From assembly GCA_946480245.1 (NCBI GenBank), contig CAMLIZ010000034.1:1-36152 (forward strand): a stretch of DNA of 36,152 nucleotides, in the 5' to 3' direction. The notes beneath the pieces were generated by a model. That model saw only the letters and a list, made by a program, of their open reading frames with translations. It searched no databases and had not been told where the DNA came from. Below are positions 20,786 through 28,276 of the stretch, piece after piece (the stretch's first letter is position 1; the number at the start of each line of letters is the position of its first letter). The position numbers and the translations under genes were made by a program. Source of the DNA: an uncultured Pseudomonadota bacterium. GTDB lineage: Bacteria > Pseudomonadota > Gammaproteobacteria > Burkholderiales > Burkholderiaceae.

Positions 20786-22033
20786 ATGCGCGGCATCATC
20801 TGGATCATCCTGCTGTTCGCCGGCGCGGTGGTGGCCGCGTCCACCTTCGGCCGCAACGACGGCCTGGTCAGCTTCTACTGGGGCGACTGGCGGCTCGACG
20901 TCAGCCTCAACCTCTTCGTGCTCGGGCTGCTTCTCACCTGCTTCGTGCTGGTGTCGGTGATTCGCGCGGTGAATGCGCTGGTCACCTTGCCGGTGCGCGC
21001 GCGTGAATGGCGCGTGCTCAAACGCGAGCGCGCGGCGCAGGCTGCGTTGCGCGAGGCGCTGGCCGAACTCTTCGCTGCGCGCTACAGCCGTGCGCAGAAG
21101 GCGGCGCAGCGCGCGTTGAGCATCCAGGAGAGCACGCCGGAACTGCATGGCGACCACGACCTGGGTGTGCTCGCGCACCTGCTGGCGGCGGCCAGCCTGC
21201 ATCGCATGCAGGACCGACCGCGCCGCGACGAGCAGATGCGGCAGGTGTTCCACTTGTCACGCCGCGGCGTGATGCAGCGCGCGGCTGACGACGGCGCGCG
21301 GCTGCTGGCCGCGGAATGGGCGCTCGAAGACCGCAACGCCGCGCGTGCGCTCGAAATGCTGGCCGAACTGCCTGCAGGGGCCGCACGCCGCACCCAGGCC
21401 CTGCGGCTGAAGCTGCAGGCCAGCCGCATGGGCCTGCAGCCACTGGAGGCGCTGCGCACCGCGCGCCTGCTAGCCAAGCACCAAGGCTTCTCGCCGGTGG
21501 CCGCGCAAGGCCTGCTGCGCTCGCTGGCGTGCGAGGCGTTGGACGCCGTGCACGACGCCGACCAACTGCGCGCCGTGTGGCAGCAGTTCGACCCCGCGGA
21601 CCGGCGTGACGCGTGGGTGGCCGCGCGCGCGGCCCGTCGCGCCGATGCCTTTGCAGTGGAAGACGAAGCGCGCGGCTGGCTGCGCCCCTTCTGGGATCGT
21701 CTTGGGGAACTGTCCGCCGAAGAGCGGGAGCAGGCGGCGCTCGCCTTGATCGACGTGCTGCCGGGCCTGGGCCCCGATTGGCTGCCGCGCCTCGAAGCTG
21801 CGCTCCAGGCCTTTCCCGGCGAGCCCGCCGTGCTGCTGGCCGTGGGCCTGGCCTTCGCCGAACGCCAGCTATGGGGCAAGGCGCGCCGGCTGCTGGAAGA
21901 CGCTGCTGGCTCCGAGGCGTTGGCACCGCGCGCGCGTCGCCAGGCATGGCGCACGCTGGCCCGCCTTGCGCAACAGCAGGGCGATTCCGAGCGTGCGGCG
22001 GTCTGCGACGAAGCCGCTGCGCGTATCGACTGA
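20786..22033 (+). CDS. hemY: HemY-type heme-operon membrane protein with TPR-like repeats
   Basis: This 415-residue protein has two membrane helices at residues 3-20 and 40-62 with a GLVSFYWGDWRLDVSLN segment between them, the hallmark of the proteobacterial HemY N-terminus. An Arg-rich helix follows and then a soluble helical repeat domain (TPR-like), with the conserved FSARYSRAQKAA-type start seen here as FAARYSRAQKAAQRAL. It is not related to protoporphyrinogen oxidase HemY of Bacillus. ATG at 20786 is 9 bp after hemX, so it is the last gene of the operon. It may organise late heme enzymes at the membrane. Confidence 0.88.
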   Translation: MRGIIWIILLFAGAVVAASTFGRNDGLVSFYWGDWRLDVSLNLFVLGLLLTCFVLVSVIRAVNALVTLPVRAREWRVLKRERAAQAALREALAELFAARYSRAQKAAQRALSIQESTPELHGDHDLGVLAHLLAAASLHRMQDRPRRDEQMRQVFHLSRRGVMQRAADDGARLLAAEWALEDRNAARALEMLAELPAGAARRTQALRLKLQASRMGLQPLEALRTARLLAKHQGFSPVAAQGLLRSLACEALDAVHDADQLRAVWQQFDPADRRDAWVAARAARRADAFAVEDEARGWLRPFWDRLGELSAEEREQAALALIDVLPGLGPDWLPRLEAALQAFPGEPAVLLAVGLAFAERQLWGKARRLLEDAAGSEALAPRARRQAWRTLARLAQQQGDSERAAVCDEAAARID

Positions 22034-22069
22034 AGTCGCCCGCGGGCTGGTAGATCCGCCAGAATTTGC

Positions 22070-22078
22070 TGCTATACT
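22070..22078 (+). promoter_or_regulatory. Extended -10 promoter of tRNA-Arg
   Basis: TGC-TATACT is a strong extended -10 element ending 10 nt before the first base of the mature tRNA. No consensus -35 is seen, which fits an extended -10 promoter. It lies in the 55-bp gap after hemY. Confidence 0.65.
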
Positions 22079-22088
22079 GCGGGGCTTC

Positions 22089-22165
22089 GCGGCTGTAGCT
22101 CAGTTGGATAGAGTACTTGGCTACGAACCAAGGGGTCGTGGGTTCGAATCCTGCCAGCCGCACCA
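22089..22165 (+). tRNA. tRNA-Arg(ACG)
   Basis: The 77-nt cloverleaf has a perfect 7-bp acceptor stem (GCGGCTG with CAGCCGC), a GCTC/GAGT D stem, anticodon stem CTTGG/CCAAG around loop CTACGAA, and a T arm with TTCGAAT. The anticodon ACG is at 22123-22125; A34 would be edited to inosine, so the tRNA reads CGU, CGC and CGA. The 3' CCA is encoded (22163-22165). Confidence 0.97.
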
Positions 22166-22181
22166 GAATTTCGATTCTAGA

Positions 22182-22217
22182 AAACGGGTTAGATGCTTCG
22201 GTATCTAGCCCGTTTTT
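22182..22217 (+). terminator. Rho-independent terminator after tRNA-Arg
   Basis: A 15-bp stem (AAACGGGTTAGATGC with GTATCTAGCCCGTTT, G-U wobbles only) is closed by a UUCG tetraloop and runs into TTTTT. A second small hairpin, AGAAT-TTCG-ATTCT, at 22165-22178 sits between the CCA end and this terminator and may guide 3'-end processing. Confidence 0.93.
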
Positions 22218-22248
22218 CTTTGCCGGAAGCACCCCAAAGGGACCGCCG

Positions 22249-22278
22249 TTCGAGTCGCCTCGAGAAATCGAGTACGCT
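22249..22278 (+). promoter_or_regulatory. Candidate promoter of the small-ORF unit, with palindrome
   Basis: TACGCT (22273-22278) is a candidate -10 and TTCGAG (22249-22254) a weak -35 at 18-bp spacing. Between them a perfect inverted repeat CTCGA-GAAA-TCGAG occupies 22259-22272, a possible operator. Transcription would begin near 22285 and include the strong ribosome-binding site. Confidence 0.4.
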
Positions 22279-22310
22279 GGGCGCCTTGTCCCACTGCGAA
22301 AGGAGGTGAT

Positions 22311-22358
22311 ATGTCTACTCTCTTCAGGTCCGGTGAGGATCCTTCCGCTTCGCACTAG
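22311..22358 (+). CDS. 15-codon small ORF with perfect Shine-Dalgarno sequence
   Basis: ATG at 22311 follows AAAGGAGGTGAT (22299-22310), which is complementary to the 3' end of 16S rRNA over 12 bases; this is by far the strongest ribosome-binding site in the window, though only one base separates it from the ATG. The ORF encodes MSTLFRSGEDPSASH and stops at TAG 22356-22358. It has its own candidate promoter and a terminator 16 nt after the stop, so it looks like an independent unit of about 130 nt. I do not recognise the peptide. It may be a leader peptide, a functional micropeptide or the translated part of a dual-function small RNA. Confidence 0.6.
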   Translation: MSTLFRSGEDPSASH

Positions 22359-22373
22359 GTCTTTCACCAGACC
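22327..22373 (+). promoter_or_regulatory. Two mutually exclusive hairpins in the small-ORF transcript
   Basis: GGTCCGGTGA (22327-22336, inside the ORF) can pair with TCACCAGACC (22364-22373), 9 of 10 bases. GGTCT (22358-22362) can instead pair with AGACC (22369-22373). Both use the same 3' strand, so they compete, and a ribosome in the ORF would favour the second. The terminator begins at the next base. Confidence 0.5.
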
Positions 22374-22416
22374 CACGGGCGCTGCCGTCATCGTGCGGTA
22401 GCGCCCGTGTTCATTT
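22374..22416 (+). terminator. Rho-independent terminator of the small-ORF unit
   Basis: CACGGGCGCTGCCG (22374-22387) pairs with CGGTAGCGCCCGTG (22396-22409) over 14 bp with one wobble and an 8-nt loop, followed by TTCATTT. The T-run is broken, so termination may be partial; the acyl-CoA synthetase ATG lies only 10 nt further on. Confidence 0.75.
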
Positions 22417-22426
22417 CGCAGCGCCG

Positions 22427-23974
22427 ATGCCCGCATCCGATCACCCGCCGGCCGAGCCGGCCTTTCGCGCCATCGCCGATCTCGTGCGTGAGCACGCGGC
22501 TGCCCGGCCCGCACAACCGGCGCTGGTGCAGGGCGGGGACGCCGTCTCCTGGGGCGAGCTCGACGCGCTGATGGACCGCGTTGCTGCCTCCTTGCAGCGC
22601 GACGGTGCGCAGCCCGGCGATGTGCTGGCCATTTGCAGCGCGCCCACGCCGCGCAGCGCGGTGGTGTTCCTCGGCGCGCTGCGCGCCGGCGTGGCGGTGG
22701 CACCGCTGGCACCGTCGGTGACCGGCGAGGCGTTTGCGTCGATGGTCCGCGATGCCGAACCGCGCTGGCTGTTCGTTGACAGCGAGACGAGCGCGCTCGC
22801 CGATGCAGCCGACGCGGCGTTGCCGCGCATCGCACTCGACGAGCGCGCTGGCGGCCGTGCGTTCGATGACTGGCTGCTGCCGCCCGGCGCGCGCCCGCAG
22901 CCGGTGGCCGTGCAGCCCGACTGGCCGTTCAACATCATCTACTCCTCGGGCACCACCGGTACGCCGAAAGGCATCGTGCAGTCGCACGGCATGCGCTGGG
23001 CACACGTGCGGCGCGGGGGCGACTATGCCTACGGACCGCACGGTGTCACGCTGTTGGCCACGCCGCTGTACTCCAACACCACGCTGGTGGTGTTCTTTCC
23101 CACCATTGCCTTCGGTGGCACCGTGGTGCTGATGCGCAAGTTCGACGCGGCGGCCTATCTCGCGCTCGCCGAGCAGCATCGCGCCACGCACACGATGCTG
23201 GTGCCGGTGCAGTACCAGCGCCTGATGGCCCGGCCCGAGTTCGACCGGTTCGACCTCTCGTCGTTTCGCTTCAAGTTCTGCACCAGCGCGCCGTTTGCAG
23301 CCGCGCTCAAGGCCGATGTGCTGGCGCGCTGGCCCGGCGGGCTGGTGGAGTTCTACGGCATGACCGAGGGCGGAGGCACCTGCATCCTGCGTGCGCACGA
23401 GCACCCCGGCAAGCTGCACACCGTGGGGCAGCCGGCCGAGGGGCACGACATGCGCGTCATCGACGAACACGGCCGCGAGCTTCCGAGGTCCGAGGTGGGT
23501 GAGGTGGTCGGCCGCTCGCCGGCGATGATGACCGGCTACCACGGCCAGCCCGCGAAGACGCGTGAAGCCGAGTGGTTCGACGCCCGCGGCGAGCGCTTCA
23601 TCCGCACCGGCGACGTGGGCCGCTTCGACGAGCATGGCTTTCTCGTGCTGATGGACCGCCGCAAGGACATGATCATCAGCGGCGGCTTCAACATCTACCC
23701 GAGCGACCTCGAGGCCGTGCTGCGCACGCATCCTGCGGTGGCCGACGTTGCGGTGGTGGGTATCCCGTCGGCCGAATGGGGCGAGTCGCCGCTGGCCTGC
23801 GTCGTGCGAGCGGCCGGCGCCCGCGCCACCGCCGAGGAGCTGCTGCAGTGGGTGAACGAGCGCGTCGGCAAGACGCAGCGCGTGGTGGCATTGCAATGGG
23901 TGGACGAACTGCCCCGCAGCGCGATCGGCAAGGTGCTCAAGCGCGAACTGCGCGAGCAGTACCTCGCGCCATAG
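22427..23974 (+). CDS. AMP-forming acyl-CoA synthetase/ligase
   Basis: This 515-residue class I adenylate-forming enzyme would activate a carboxylic acid through an acyl-AMP to the CoA thioester. The P-loop YSSGTTGTPKG starts at residue 172. FYGMTEGG is the A5 motif, FIRTGDVGRFDEHGF the A7 motif, and DMIISGGFNIYPSDLE the hinge region. The catalytic lysine is in RSAIGKVLKREL near the C-terminus. The closest families I recognise are the 4-coumarate or medium/long-chain fatty-acid CoA ligases; the substrate is not determinable. ATG at 22427 has no Shine-Dalgarno sequence and directly follows the terminator of the small-ORF unit, so read-through control by that unit is conceivable. Confidence 0.88.
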   Translation: MPASDHPPAEPAFRAIADLVREHAAARPAQPALVQGGDAVSWGELDALMDRVAASLQRDGAQPGDVLAICSAPTPRSAVVFLGALRAGVAVAPLAPSVTGEAFASMVRDAEPRWLFVDSETSALADAADAALPRIALDERAGGRAFDDWLLPPGARPQPVAVQPDWPFNIIYSSGTTGTPKGIVQSHGMRWAHVRRGGDYAYGPHGVTLLATPLYSNTTLVVFFPTIAFGGTVVLMRKFDAAAYLALAEQHRATHTMLVPVQYQRLMARPEFDRFDLSSFRFKFCTSAPFAAALKADVLARWPGGLVEFYGMTEGGGTCILRAHEHPGKLHTVGQPAEGHDMRVIDEHGRELPRSEVGEVVGRSPAMMTGYHGQPAKTREAEWFDARGERFIRTGDVGRFDEHGFLVLMDRRKDMIISGGFNIYPSDLEAVLRTHPAVADVAVVGIPSAEWGESPLACVVRAAGARATAEELLQWVNERVGKTQRVVALQWVDELPRSAIGKVLKRELREQYLAP

Positions 23975-24017
23975 CGCGCACTGCAGCCCCGGTTGCCGGA
24001 AACCAGCGCCGCCCGGG

Positions 24018-24023
24018 TATCGT
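24018..24023 (+). promoter_or_regulatory. Possible -10 element of the S33 hydrolase gene
   Basis: TATCGT lies 6 nt before the ATG at 24030, matching the leaderless layout seen at other genes. It deviates from consensus, and the gene may instead be co-transcribed with the synthetase 55 bp upstream. Confidence 0.3.
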
Positions 24024-24029
24024 CACGCC

Positions 24030-25262
24030 ATGAGCACGACCTACTTCATCCCCGGCGCGGTGCTGACCGAGCGCGAGCACAGCGTTCCCCTGGTTCACGG
24101 CGACCCACGGCGCGGCACGATCAGCGTGTTCACGCGCGAGGTGGCCGCCCCCGACGGCCTGGACCGCCCGTACCTGGTCTTCCTGCAGGGTGGCCCCGGC
24201 TTCGAGGCCACCCGCCCCACGAGCCCGCCCTCGGGCTGGATGGCGCGGGCGCTGGCCGACTTTCGCGTGTTGCTGCTGGACCAGAGAGGCACCGGGCGTT
24301 CCACGCCGGTCGGGCCCGTGCTTCCCGGCGCAACGCCGGCAGAGCAGGCCGAGTACCTCACTCACTTTCGCGCGGACTCGATCGTGCGGGACCTGGAGCT
24401 CATCCGCGCCGAACTCGGTGTCGCGCGCTGGAGCCTGCTTGGCCAGAGCTTCGGCGGCTTCACCTCGCTCACCTACCTGTCGCTGGCACCCGAGGGCCTG
24501 CGGGAGGTGCTGATCACCGGCGGACTGGCGCCGGTGACGCAGCGGCCGGTCGACGAGGTCTATGCGGCCACCTGGGTGCGCGTGCGTGAAGCCAACCAGC
24601 GCTACCACGCCCGGTATCCAGGCGACCTCGATCGTTTGCGCACCCTCCTGCGCTGGCTCGACGATGAGGACGTTCGCTTGCCCAACGGCGACCGCCTCAC
24701 TGCGCGCCGCTTGCGCCAGATCGGCATGTGGCTGGGCGACAGCGCCGGGTTCGAACGCCTGCATCACCTGATCGAGTTGCCCTTCGGTTCGGCCGCGTTC
24801 CTCTCGGACGCGCAGCAAGCGTCGGCCTGGGAGCGCAACCCGATCTACGCGACGCTGCACGAGTCGTCGTATGCCGACGGCGGCGCCACGCGCTGGTCGG
24901 CTCACCGCCACGCGCCCGAAGAGGCGGTGACCGGCGAGCTGCTCGGCGCGGAGCACGTCTTTCCCTGGATGTGGGACGACTACGCCGGGTTGCGGGGGCA
25001 GCGGGAGGCGGCGCAACTGCTGGCCCAGCACCCGTGGCCGCGCCTCTACGACGCCGACCGGCTGGCGCGCAACGAGGTGCCGGTGGCCGCGACCGTGTAC
25101 GTCGACGACGTCTACGTTGAGCGGTCGTTTGCCAAGGACACCGCGCAGCGCGTGCGCGGGCTGCGTGCCTGGATCACCAACGAATACGCGCACAACGGTC
25201 TGCGCGCCGACGGCGAGCGCATCGTGGGCCGCCTGCTCGACATGGTGCGCGGCAGGGCGTGA
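24030..25262 (+). CDS. Alpha/beta hydrolase, prolyl-aminopeptidase-like (peptidase S33)
   Basis: This 410-residue protein has the proline iminopeptidase layout: FLQGGPGFE (oxyanion HGGPG-like loop, here QGGPG), LLDQRGTGRS, and nucleophile Ser140 in GQSFGG. A long helical cap domain with Trp and Arg residues follows. The C-terminal EYAHNG near residue 388 probably carries the catalytic histidine, and the aspartate of VYVDD the acid. Such enzymes release N-terminal proline or other residues from peptides, mostly in the cytoplasm; no signal peptide is present. It may belong to one unit with the acyl-CoA synthetase. It converges with the metal-efflux operon, 12 bp away. Confidence 0.85.
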   Translation: MSTTYFIPGAVLTEREHSVPLVHGDPRRGTISVFTREVAAPDGLDRPYLVFLQGGPGFEATRPTSPPSGWMARALADFRVLLLDQRGTGRSTPVGPVLPGATPAEQAEYLTHFRADSIVRDLELIRAELGVARWSLLGQSFGGFTSLTYLSLAPEGLREVLITGGLAPVTQRPVDEVYAATWVRVREANQRYHARYPGDLDRLRTLLRWLDDEDVRLPNGDRLTARRLRQIGMWLGDSAGFERLHHLIELPFGSAAFLSDAQQASAWERNPIYATLHESSYADGGATRWSAHRHAPEEAVTGELLGAEHVFPWMWDDYAGLRGQREAAQLLAQHPWPRLYDADRLARNEVPVAATVYVDDVYVERSFAKDTAQRVRGLRAWITNEYAHNGLRADGERIVGRLLDMVRGRA

Positions 25263-25274
25263 GCATGCCGGGGA

Positions 25275-26234
25275 TCAGGCGCCGCAATGCTGGATCTCGA
25301 TCGTCGTGTGCACGATCTCCTCGTGCACCGACAACCACTCGCGCACCTGCGCCGGTGTCAGCTGGTCGTCGTGCGTGACCAGGCTGAGGGCGCACGAGTA
25401 GGTGGCCTTGCCCACGCGCCATACGTGCAGATCGGCGATCACGGTTTCACCCGCAGCACCGCGATCGGCGATCACCTCGCGGATCTCGTCGACCACCGGG
25501 TGGTCCATCTCGCGGTCCAGCAGCACCTTGCTGGTGTCGGCGATCAGGCTCTTGGCCCACAGCGCCACGACCACGGCGCCGACGATGCCCATCACCGGGT
25601 CCAGCCAGGACCACCCGAGCAGCCAACCGCCGGCCAGTGCGGCGATGGCGGCCACCGACGTGGCGGCATCGGCGATCACGTGGAGGTAGGCGGACTTCAG
25701 GTTGAGGTCGTGGTGGTGGCCGTGCCCGTGACCGTGGCCGTGCGGGTGCGCGTGGGCGTGATCGTGTCCGTGACCATGGTGCGCCCTTCCGAGGATGTAG
25801 GCCGAAACCAGGTTGACCAGCAGGCCGAGCACCGCGATCAGCATCGCTTCCGGGTAGTGGATCGGCTCGGGCGTGAACAGGCGTTCGACACAGCCGTAGG
25901 CCATCAGCGCCACGATCCCCAGCAGAAAGATGGCACTCGCAAAGCCGCCCAGCACCTCGATCTTCCAGGTGCCGAACGCGAAGCGTGGATCCTTGGCGTG
26001 CCTGCGCGCAGCCGCGTAGGCAAAGGCGCTCAGCCCAATGGCCACCGCGTGGCTGCTCATGTGAAAGCCATCGGCGAGCAGCGCCATCGAGTTGTAGAAC
26101 CAGCCGGCCGCGATCTCCACCCCCATCATGGCGGCGGTGATCCACATCACGAGCTTCGTGCTGCGCTCGCCGGCGACGTTGCCGCTGTCGAACACGTGCT
26201 CATGGCGCCATTCGGAAAGATCGTGCGTGTGCAT
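25275..26234 (-). CDS. dmeF: CDF-family divalent metal efflux protein, DmeF-like
   Basis: This 319-residue inner-membrane antiporter would export divalent cations from the cytoplasm. The N-terminal HDLSEWRHEHVF motif is typical of DmeF of Cupriavidus metallidurans. Six membrane helices are visible; helix 2 carries LLADGFHMSSH and helix 5 HVIADAATS, the metal-site Asp/His pairs. A loop between helices 4 and 5 is extremely His-rich (over 12 His in 24 residues). The C-terminal cytoplasmic domain resembles other CDF proteins (DLHVWRVG). ATG at 26234 follows AGGA at good spacing; the TTG at 26249 is rejected. An 11-bp gap from the UPF0016 gene indicates co-transcription behind the manganese riboswitch. 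Confidence 0.9.
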   Translation of the reverse strand: MHTHDLSEWRHEHVFDSGNVAGERSTKLVMWITAAMMGVEIAAGWFYNSMALLADGFHMSSHAVAIGLSAFAYAAARRHAKDPRFAFGTWKIEVLGGFASAIFLLGIVALMAYGCVERLFTPEPIHYPEAMLIAVLGLLVNLVSAYILGRAHHGHGHDHAHAHPHGHGHGHGHHHDLNLKSAYLHVIADAATSVAAIAALAGGWLLGWSWLDPVMGIVGAVVVALWAKSLIADTSKVLLDREMDHPVVDEIREVIADRGAAGETVIADLHVWRVGKATYSCALSLVTHDDQLTPAQVREWLSVHEEIVHTTIEIQHCGA

Positions 26235-26245
26235 GCTGCGGGTCC

Positions 26246-26818
26246 TCAAAACAACTTGCCGACATTGAATAGCGTCAGCGTGCCCAGCACGGCGAAGATG
26301 ATCGCAGCGATGCCGTGCACCAGCGCCATCGGCACCTTCTGCGAGATCTTGCCGGCCAGGAACACCGCGGGCACGTTGGCCAGCATCATGCCGAAGGTGG
26401 TGCCCAGAACGACTTGCACCACGTCAGGGTAGCGGGCGGCCAGCGCCACCGTGGCGATCTGCGTCTTGTCGCCCATCTCGGCCAGGAAGAACGCGACCAC
26501 GGTCGTGCCGAACACGCCGAAGCGCTGCCGGCCGCCGGCCGTGTCGTCGTCGATCTTGTCGGGCACCAGCAACCAGCCGGCCATGGCCAGGAACGACAGG
26601 CCGACGACCCAGCGCAGGATCTGCGGGCCGAGCGCCGACGCGATCCACCCGCCGAGCGCGCCGGCGGCGGCATGGTTGACGAGCGTGGCCACCAGGATGC
26701 CGGCAACAATGGGCAGCGGCTTGCGAAAGGTGGCGGCCAGCACGATCGCCAGCAGCTGGGTCTTGTCGCCCATCTCGCCGAGCGCCACGACGCCGGCAGA
26801 CACGAGGAACGCTTCCAA
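26246..26818 (-). CDS. UPF0016/GDT1-family manganese exporter
   Basis: This 190-residue membrane protein has six helices in two repeated halves. Each half carries the family signature E-M-G-D-K-T-Q, once near residue 15 and once near residue 108. Members such as Vibrio MneA and cyanobacterial Mnx export manganese. The start is TTG at 26818, with GGAG and 8 nt spacing, because no ATG lies before the first signature; the frame stays open far upstream without homology. A manganese-type yybP-ykoY riboswitch directly precedes it, which strongly supports the function. It is the first gene of a two-gene operon with dmeF. Confidence 0.9.
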   Translation of the reverse strand: MEAFLVSAGVVALGEMGDKTQLLAIVLAATFRKPLPIVAGILVATLVNHAAAGALGGWIASALGPQILRWVVGLSFLAMAGWLLVPDKIDDDTAGGRQRFGVFGTTVVAFFLAEMGDKTQIATVALAARYPDVVQVVLGTTFGMMLANVPAVFLAGKISQKVPMALVHGIAAIIFAVLGTLTLFNVGKLF

Positions 26819-26825
26819 AGAGAGT

Positions 26826-26996
26826 CTCCAAGGGCCGGCGAAGACACAGGACTGCACGCCATCCCCGGCCCATGCGGAGGCAGTGCAGTCAAAGGTCTTG
26901 CCAGGCTGGAAGCTGTGCGCGCCATGGCCGTGACGGCCAAGTGTGTTGACGCGCACCCCTGCGGGTGCAGGGCGGCTACTCCCCAATGACGGGTGA
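26826..26996 (-). ncRNA. yybP-ykoY manganese riboswitch
   Basis: On the minus strand TTGGGGAGTAGCC (core CTACTCCCC at 26976-26984 on plus) is followed by a CCCTGC/GCAGGG hairpin, then GTCAACACACTTGGCC, and the distal GGCAAGACCTTTGACT (26887-26902). These are the hallmark elements of the yybP-ykoY family, as in E. coli mntP. The RNA reaches to just before the ribosome-binding site of a UPF0016 exporter, a gene class this riboswitch commonly controls. In the downstream part two perfect inverted repeats interleave (see findings), giving a plausible expression platform. Confidence 0.9.
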
Positions 26997-27002
26997 ACGC
27001 GG

Positions 27003-27008
27003 ATTGTA
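27003..27008 (-). promoter_or_regulatory. Probable -10 element of the riboswitch operon
   Basis: TACAAT on the minus strand lies just upstream of the aptamer and would place +1 near 26996, at its 5' edge. No -35 box was identified. Confidence 0.6.
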
Positions 27009-27055
27009 GGTGCGGGCGCCCGCGCGACTGCAGAACAAGGCCCGATCCCGTCGTC

Positions 27056-27093
27056 TTTTCGCACGCTCGCGATGGCGGCAGCTCGGAACAATC
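27056..27093 (+). promoter_or_regulatory. Candidate flhB promoter, same layout as flhA
   Basis: TTTTC (27056-27060), a 24-nt spacer and GGAACAATC (27085-27093) precede the flhB ATG by 10 nt. The same elements with the same 24-nt spacing precede flhA. AACAAT may be a -10 element; a weak CCAGG lies before the ATG. Confidence 0.5.
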
Positions 27094-27103
27094 GTGATCC
27101 AGG

Positions 27104-28270
27104 ATGGCCGACACCGACCGCAATCTTCCACCGACCGCCAAGAAGCTGCGCAAGGCGCGCAGCGAAGGCCAGGTGGTGCGCTCGCGAGACCTCGCGCACT
27201 TTGCCGCCATCGCGTCGTTCGGCGCACTGCTGGTGTCGTTTGCGCCGATGCTCGCAGGCTGGCTGCGCCAGCTGGTCGCCGACGGCCTGAGCTTCAACGT
27301 GCAAACGCTGGCCAGCACCGACTCGATGGGCGCCCGCCTGGTGCCGCAGGTGTATCGCATGCTGCTGGTGGTGTTGCCGCTGGGCACCACGATGGCTGCG
27401 GTGGCCGTGGCGGCCAGCGTGCTGTCGGGCGGCTGGAACTGGACGATGAAGCCGCTGGCGCCGAAGTTCGGCAAGCTCAATCCGCTGAGCGGCGTCAAGA
27501 ACCTGGTGTCCAAGGCGCACCTGCTCACCGTGATGAAGGCGATGCTGCTGGCCGCCGTGCTGGGCACCATCGGCGTGCTGTACCTCAAGTCCCACCTGCC
27601 CGTGTTCACCGATGCGCTGGCGCTGCCGTTGCCCCAGGGCTTCGCGCAGGTGCTGCGCGCCATGCAGAGCGGGCTGGTGCTGATCGTGATCGCGCTGGCG
27701 CTGTTTGCGCTGGTGGACGTGCCGCTGCAGCGCTACCTGCACACCAGCCAGCTCAAGATGAGCCACCAGGAGGTGAAGCAGGAGCACAAGGACGCCGAGG
27801 GCAACGTGGAGGTCAAGGCCAAGGTGAAGGCGCGCATGCGCGAGCTGGTGCGCCGCCGCATGATGGCCGCCGTGCCGCAGGCCGACCTGGTGGTGATGAA
27901 CCCCACGCACTACGCCGTGGCGCTGAAGTACGACGACAAGACCATGGCCGCACCGCGCGTGGTGGCCAAGGGCGCCGACCTGCTGGCGCTGAAGATCCGC
28001 GACCTGGCGCGCAACGCCAAGGTGCCGGTGCTGCAGGCCCCGCCACTGGCGCGCGCGTTGTATGCCCACGCCGAGCTGGATCGCGAGATCCCCGCTGCGC
28101 TGTTCGGCGCGGTGGCGCAGGTGCTGGCCTACGTGTACCAGCTGCGCGCGTCGCTGCGCGGCGATGCGCGCGCGCCGGGCGAACTGCCGGCGCTGCACGT
28201 GCCGCCCGAGCTGGACCCGCATCACCCGAGCGCGCACAAGCCCTCGGCGGCCGACGCGGACGACGCCTGA
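27104..28270 (+). CDS. flhB: Flagellar export-gate protein FlhB
   Basis: This 388-residue inner-membrane component of the flagellar type III export gate switches secretion from rod/hook proteins to filament proteins. It starts with the conserved PPTAKKLRKARSEGQV. Four hydrophobic segments lie at about residues 33-55, 88-110, 143-165 and 190-212. The NPTH autocleavage site lies at residues 266-269 in VVMNPTHYAVAL. The C-terminus extends about 25 residues beyond the conserved domain, Pro- and His-rich. FlhB is usually followed directly by flhA; here about 7.3 kb intervene. A type III secretion paralogue is unlikely given flhA further on. Confidence 0.96.
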   Translation: MADTDRNLPPTAKKLRKARSEGQVVRSRDLAHFAAIASFGALLVSFAPMLAGWLRQLVADGLSFNVQTLASTDSMGARLVPQVYRMLLVVLPLGTTMAAVAVAASVLSGGWNWTMKPLAPKFGKLNPLSGVKNLVSKAHLLTVMKAMLLAAVLGTIGVLYLKSHLPVFTDALALPLPQGFAQVLRAMQSGLVLIVIALALFALVDVPLQRYLHTSQLKMSHQEVKQEHKDAEGNVEVKAKVKARMRELVRRRMMAAVPQADLVVMNPTHYAVALKYDDKTMAAPRVVAKGADLLALKIRDLARNAKVPVLQAPPLARALYAHAELDREIPAALFGAVAQVLAYVYQLRASLRGDARAPGELPALHVPPELDPHHPSAHKPSAADADDA

Positions 28271-28276
28271 GCCGGG

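Noticed and set aside
22299..22310. Possible inverted fragment of the 16S rRNA 3' end
   Set aside because: Only the 12 bases complementary to the anti-Shine-Dalgarno match; flanking bases do not resemble 16S rRNA.
22089..22426. tRNA-Arg as attachment site of an integrated element
   Set aside because: No integrase, no repeat of the tRNA 3' end and ordinary housekeeping-style genes follow.
25735..25785. Repetitive GTG/GTGCG tract as a possible tandem repeat element
   Set aside because: It is the His-rich loop of the DmeF-like protein read on the other strand.
26819..28237. Upstream extension of the UPF0016 frame on the minus strand
   Set aside because: It runs through the riboswitch and antisense to flhB without homology; the ribosome-binding site supports TTG at 26818.
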